Shown one piece after another: positions 5,987 to 8,682 of a DNA stretch of 8,682 bases. A program made the position numbers and the translations under genes. Origin of the DNA: J051 sp040752255. GTDB lineage: Bacteria; Armatimonadota; Fimbriimonadia; Fimbriimonadales; ATM1. The notes beneath the pieces were generated by a model. It did no database searches, was not told the origin of the DNA, and was given only the letters and a program-made list of their open reading frames with translations. Position 1 is the first letter of the stretch, and each line of letters begins with the position of its first letter. The stretch is taken from the NCBI GenBank assembly GCA_040752255.1, contig JBFMFD010000116.1:1-8682 (forward strand), written 5' to 3'.

Positions 5987-7168
5987 TTACGCTGCCGTCT
6001 GCAGGCTCGGCGGTAGGAGCTCGAGGGTAAGGACACTCTTGTCTTTTGGCGCGAGGACGACGGCGCGCTCCATCACATTCTCGAGTTCCCGCACGTTTCC
6101 CGGCCAGTGGTAGCGCTGAAGCGCCCGCTCCACCTCCCGATCCACCTCTTCGAGGCTAGCGCCGTTCTCCTGAGCGAACTTGGCGATGAAGTGTCGCGCC
6201 AGGGGCAGGACGTCCTCTGCTCGCTCGCGGAGGGGCGGAAGTTCGATGTGCAGCACCTGCAGGCGGTAGAGCAAGTCCTCTCGGAAGATGCCTTCCTGGA
6301 CTGCCTTCTGGAGGTCGCGGTTTGTGGCTGCGATGAGTCGCACGTCAACGTCAATCGGCACGGATGAGCCGAGCCGCTCGATCTGGCGCTCCTGCAGAAC
6401 GCGCAACAGTTTCACCTGGATGGACACGGGAATCTCGCCGATTTCGTCCAGGAACAGGGTGCCTGTGTCCGCGACTTCGAAGCGCCCTCGGCGTGACGTG
6501 TCCGCCCCGGTAAACGCTCCGCGCTCGTAGCCGAACAGTTCGCTTTCCAGGAGCGTTTCGGGCAGCGCGGCGCAGCTGACGGCAACGAAGGGGTTCTCTG
6601 CGCGTGAGCTGAGTTCGTGGATCGTCTTGGCGACGACCTCCTTGCCGGTGCCGCTCTCGCCGGTAATGAGCACCGTGGCGCGCGAGTCCGCAACCTGTTG
6701 CACCAGGCGGAGGACCTCTTTCATCTTGGGTGACTCGGCGATCAGGTGCGTTGTCGCCCGCGCTCCGGTCGGGCGTGCCTTCGCGTCGCGCTTGAATCGC
6801 TTGGGGGTGAACTGGGCGACGATTCGCTTGAGGTTGTCAAGGTCGAACGGCTTCGTGATGTAGTCGGACGCTCCCGCCCGAATCGCCTCGACGGCCTGTG
6901 GGATCGTGCCGTATGCCGTCATGATGAGCACCGGCAGGTCGTCGCGCCGCTCGCGAATCTGAGAGAGCAACTCCACGCCCGTCATGCCCGGCATGAGCAC
7001 GTCGGTGAGGACGACGTCGATGGTTTCGTCGTTCTGAATCGCCTTGAGCGCGCCCGCGCCGTCTTCTGCGGCGGTAACTCGGTAGTTCTCCCGCTCGAAG
7101 GCGGCCTTGAGAATCTTGCGGATGTTCTGCTCGTCGTCAACGACGAGGATGTGTCGCTTGCGCCTCAT
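5987..7168 (-). CDS. NtrC-type sigma-54 response regulator lacking the DNA-binding domain (393 aa)
   Basis: Residues 1-120 are a receiver domain: D11/D12, phosphate-accepting D56 in LTDVLMPG, T84 and K106. About 142-370 form the AAA+ domain that remodels sigma-54 RNA polymerase: Walker A GESGTGKE (170-177), the sigma-54 contact loop GAFTGA (217-222), Walker B with D241/E242, FREDLLYRL (295-303) and sensor II WPGNVREL (355-362). All are intact, so ATP hydrolysis and sigma-54 contact should work. Only about 30 residues follow sensor II, and the usual Fis-type helix-turn-helix is absent; relatives of this type are commonly 440-480 residues. Only 56 bases lie between its stop and the neighbouring convergent gene, so no lost domain fits there. 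Similar DNA-binding-less activators are known (FlgR of Helicobacter, the chlamydial homologue). The ATG overlaps the kinase stop by four bases, which indicates coupled translation with its probable partner. Confidence 0.9.
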   Translation of the reverse strand: MRRKRHILVVDDEQNIRKILKAAFERENYRVTAAEDGAGALKAIQNDETIDVVLTDVLMPGMTGVELLSQIRERRDDLPVLIMTAYGTIPQAVEAIRAGASDYITKPFDLDNLKRIVAQFTPKRFKRDAKARPTGARATTHLIAESPKMKEVLRLVQQVADSRATVLITGESGTGKEVVAKTIHELSSRAENPFVAVSCAALPETLLESELFGYERGAFTGADTSRRGRFEVADTGTLFLDEIGEIPVSIQVKLLRVLQERQIERLGSSVPIDVDVRLIAATNRDLQKAVQEGIFREDLLYRLQVLHIELPPLRERAEDVLPLARHFIAKFAQENGASLEEVDREVERALQRYHWPGNVRELENVMERAVVLAPKDKSVLTLELLPPSLQTAA

Positions 7169-8670
7169 GCTCCGCCCCCTTTCCCCGCGAAGATGAGTCG
7201 GAACTCCGCTCCCTTGCCGGGCTTGGTTCGAACGCGGATCGTCCCGTCGTGCGCCTCAACCACCTTGCGGACGTTGCACAGGCCGAGCCCCGTCCCCTGC
7301 GGCTTTGTGGTGTAGAACGGGGTGAAGAGGTTTGTCACCTGCTCCTCGGTCATGCCCGTTCCAGTGTCGCGAACCACGAGGCGAACACCTTTCCCGGACT
7401 TGGCGGTTTGGATGGTCAAGGTGCCGCCGTCGGGCATCGCCTCGACGGCGTTTCTGAAGAGGTTTCTTAGGGCTTGCGTCAGTCGCACCGGGTCACCCTG
7501 AATTGTCGGCTTTCTGCGGCCCGCTTTGAAGTTCACTTGGACGCGAGCACGCTGGAACAACGCCTGATCGAGGCGCAGGGCGCGCTCGACGAGGTCGTTC
7601 AGGTCAACCGGCTCGAGCGCGACCTCGACCGGTCTTGCGAAGTCGAGGAACTGGTGGCACAGATGGTCGAGGCCGTCCACCTCCTCCTCCACGACCGCCG
7701 CCCACTCGCGAGCGCGCGCGAGGCTGTTTTCATTCCGCATCATTTGCGCTGCGCCTCGAATGCTGGTGAGGGGGTTGCGCAGTTCGTGGGCTATCGCAGC
7801 GGTCATCTGGCCAATCTCGGCGAGCCTACGCACACGAGCCAACTCGCGCTCCTGCTCGAGGCGAGGCGCGAGGTTTTCGATCAGCAGAATCGCGCCACCC
7901 GAGAACGGCACCGCGTCCACTAGGCAAGGCGCGTCCTCGGCGCCGGGGAACTCAGCGGTGCGCCGTTTGCCGTTGAGGGCGGACAGAATGCAACCGGTGA
8001 GCGCGGAGCGAGCCGCTTCGCGAAGCCCGCTCGCCATCCGCTCCCAGGTGGTGATGCGGTCGGCCTCAGCGATTCCCAGCAGCGCCCGTGCGGTGGCGTT
8101 CATCTCACGCACCCTTCCGTGCGCGTCGAGCGTGACGATGGCGATGGTAAGACTTTGCAGAATCGCCTGGGTGCGCTTCGCCTGCTCCTTCTCGGCAGCC
8201 AACGCGGCCGCGAGCTTCGTCAAGAGTCGGGCGTGGTTGAGGCCCGCACCGACCGACTGTGACAACGCGGCAGCGACCGACCGCTCAGCTTCCGCAAACG
8301 GACGGTCGCGGCGGACGTGCAGCAATCCAACCACGCCGGCTCCAGGAACCGACAACGGCGCCAGCAGGTTCTCGCTTGAAGCGCCGGCCTCAACCCAAAG
8401 GCTCACACCTTCGTGCAGGACGCGCTCTCCCAGTCCGGGCTCGCCCGGCCGAACGGAGCGGGGCACCTGCCAAGCAGTTGAGGTCGGCGCTGCGCCGGCG
8501 AGAACGAAGGAGCCCGTTTCTTCAGCCAAAAGGTAGAGAGCGGAGCTTTGTGAGTTGAGCACCTCCCGCCATGAGTTTGCAATATTGTTGTAGTAGTCCT
8601 CGGAGCGCTCGTGCGAACCTCGAGCGACGAGGTCGAGAATGCGCGAGGGTGACGGCTGGGTGCTGCCCAT
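7165..8670 (-). CDS. Soluble GAF-PAS sensor histidine kinase (501 aa)
   Basis: This is the probable kinase of the downstream regulator. Domains in order: a GAF-like sensor (about 25-150), a short coiled region (150-165), a PAS domain (about 166-268), the HisKA dimer and phosphoacceptor helix with H295 in AHELRNPLTSI, and the ATPase domain with N403/N407 (N box), DTGTGM (435-440), LFTPFYTTKP (448-457) and GTGLGL (459-464). All catalytic motifs are intact. There is no membrane segment or signal peptide, so it should sense a cytoplasmic cue; the ligand is unknown. The layout resembles NtrB/AtoS/ZraS-type partners of sigma-54 regulators. The ATG at 8670 has GGAAG directly against it, too close for a normal ribosome site. 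The frame is open through the remaining 12 bases, so the true start could lie outside the window. Its promoter is not visible here. Confidence 0.9.
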   Translation of the reverse strand: MGSTQPSPSRILDLVARGSHERSEDYYNNIANSWREVLNSQSSALYLLAEETGSFVLAGAAPTSTAWQVPRSVRPGEPGLGERVLHEGVSLWVEAGASSENLLAPLSVPGAGVVGLLHVRRDRPFAEAERSVAAALSQSVGAGLNHARLLTKLAAALAAEKEQAKRTQAILQSLTIAIVTLDAHGRVREMNATARALLGIAEADRITTWERMASGLREAARSALTGCILSALNGKRRTAEFPGAEDAPCLVDAVPFSGGAILLIENLAPRLEQERELARVRRLAEIGQMTAAIAHELRNPLTSIRGAAQMMRNENSLARAREWAAVVEEEVDGLDHLCHQFLDFARPVEVALEPVDLNDLVERALRLDQALFQRARVQVNFKAGRRKPTIQGDPVRLTQALRNLFRNAVEAMPDGGTLTIQTAKSGKGVRLVVRDTGTGMTEEQVTNLFTPFYTTKPQGTGLGLCNVRKVVEAHDGTIRVRTKPGKGAEFRLIFAGKGGGA

Positions 8671-8682
8671 CTTCCAGGAAGA

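Overview
The window comes from a high-GC bacterium. A signal-peptide amidohydrolase, a sigma-54 activator and a probable PEP-CTERM sorting tail all point to a diderm with an exopolysaccharide-linked sorting system. The family mix would suit Armatimonadota/Fimbriimonadia or a similar poorly cultured phylum, but that placement is a guess from style and not something the sequence proves.

Left region (1-921, + strand): the 3' end of a probable PEP-CTERM protein is followed by two tandem paralogous small genes that resemble small phage or surface structural domains. The three are packed with 4-base start/stop overlaps (TTGA at 187, ATGA at 571). The first paralogue changes reading frame at a run of six C, so the long open frame from 64 to 921 is a composite and not one gene. 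A 246-base gap (922-1167) has no credible gene but several GC-rich stems, two of them mutually exclusive, just before the next start.

Centre (1168-5079, + strand): one very large exported protein of 1303 residues built from three amidohydrolase-like units in a row. Only the middle unit keeps the metal ligands. Its 3' end overlaps by 39 bp the 3' end of a convergent Fur-family gene with Zur-type zinc ligands (5041-5514, - strand). That gene seems to be transcribed from an extended -10 promoter placed so close that the mRNA would be nearly leaderless. A divergent promoter drives a 66-residue lysine-rich protein of unknown function (5730-5930, + strand), and a strong hairpin (5945-5981) separates it from the next, convergent operon.

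Right region (5987-8670, - strand): a two-component pair in one operon. A soluble GAF-PAS histidine kinase overlaps by 4 bp an NtrC-type sigma-54 response regulator. The regulator has complete receiver and AAA+ domains but stops right after the AAA+ module, without the usual Fis-type DNA-binding domain. The kinase presumably senses a cytoplasmic signal and phosphorylates the regulator, which would activate sigma-54 RNA polymerase without tethering at a specific enhancer.

No rRNA, tRNA, CRISPR array, transposase or integrase was found. I see no complete novel defence or mobile system. The most unusual points are the DNA-binding-less sigma-54 activator, the three-unit amidohydrolase, the tandem phage-like paralogues with the frame break, and the structured regulatory stretches.
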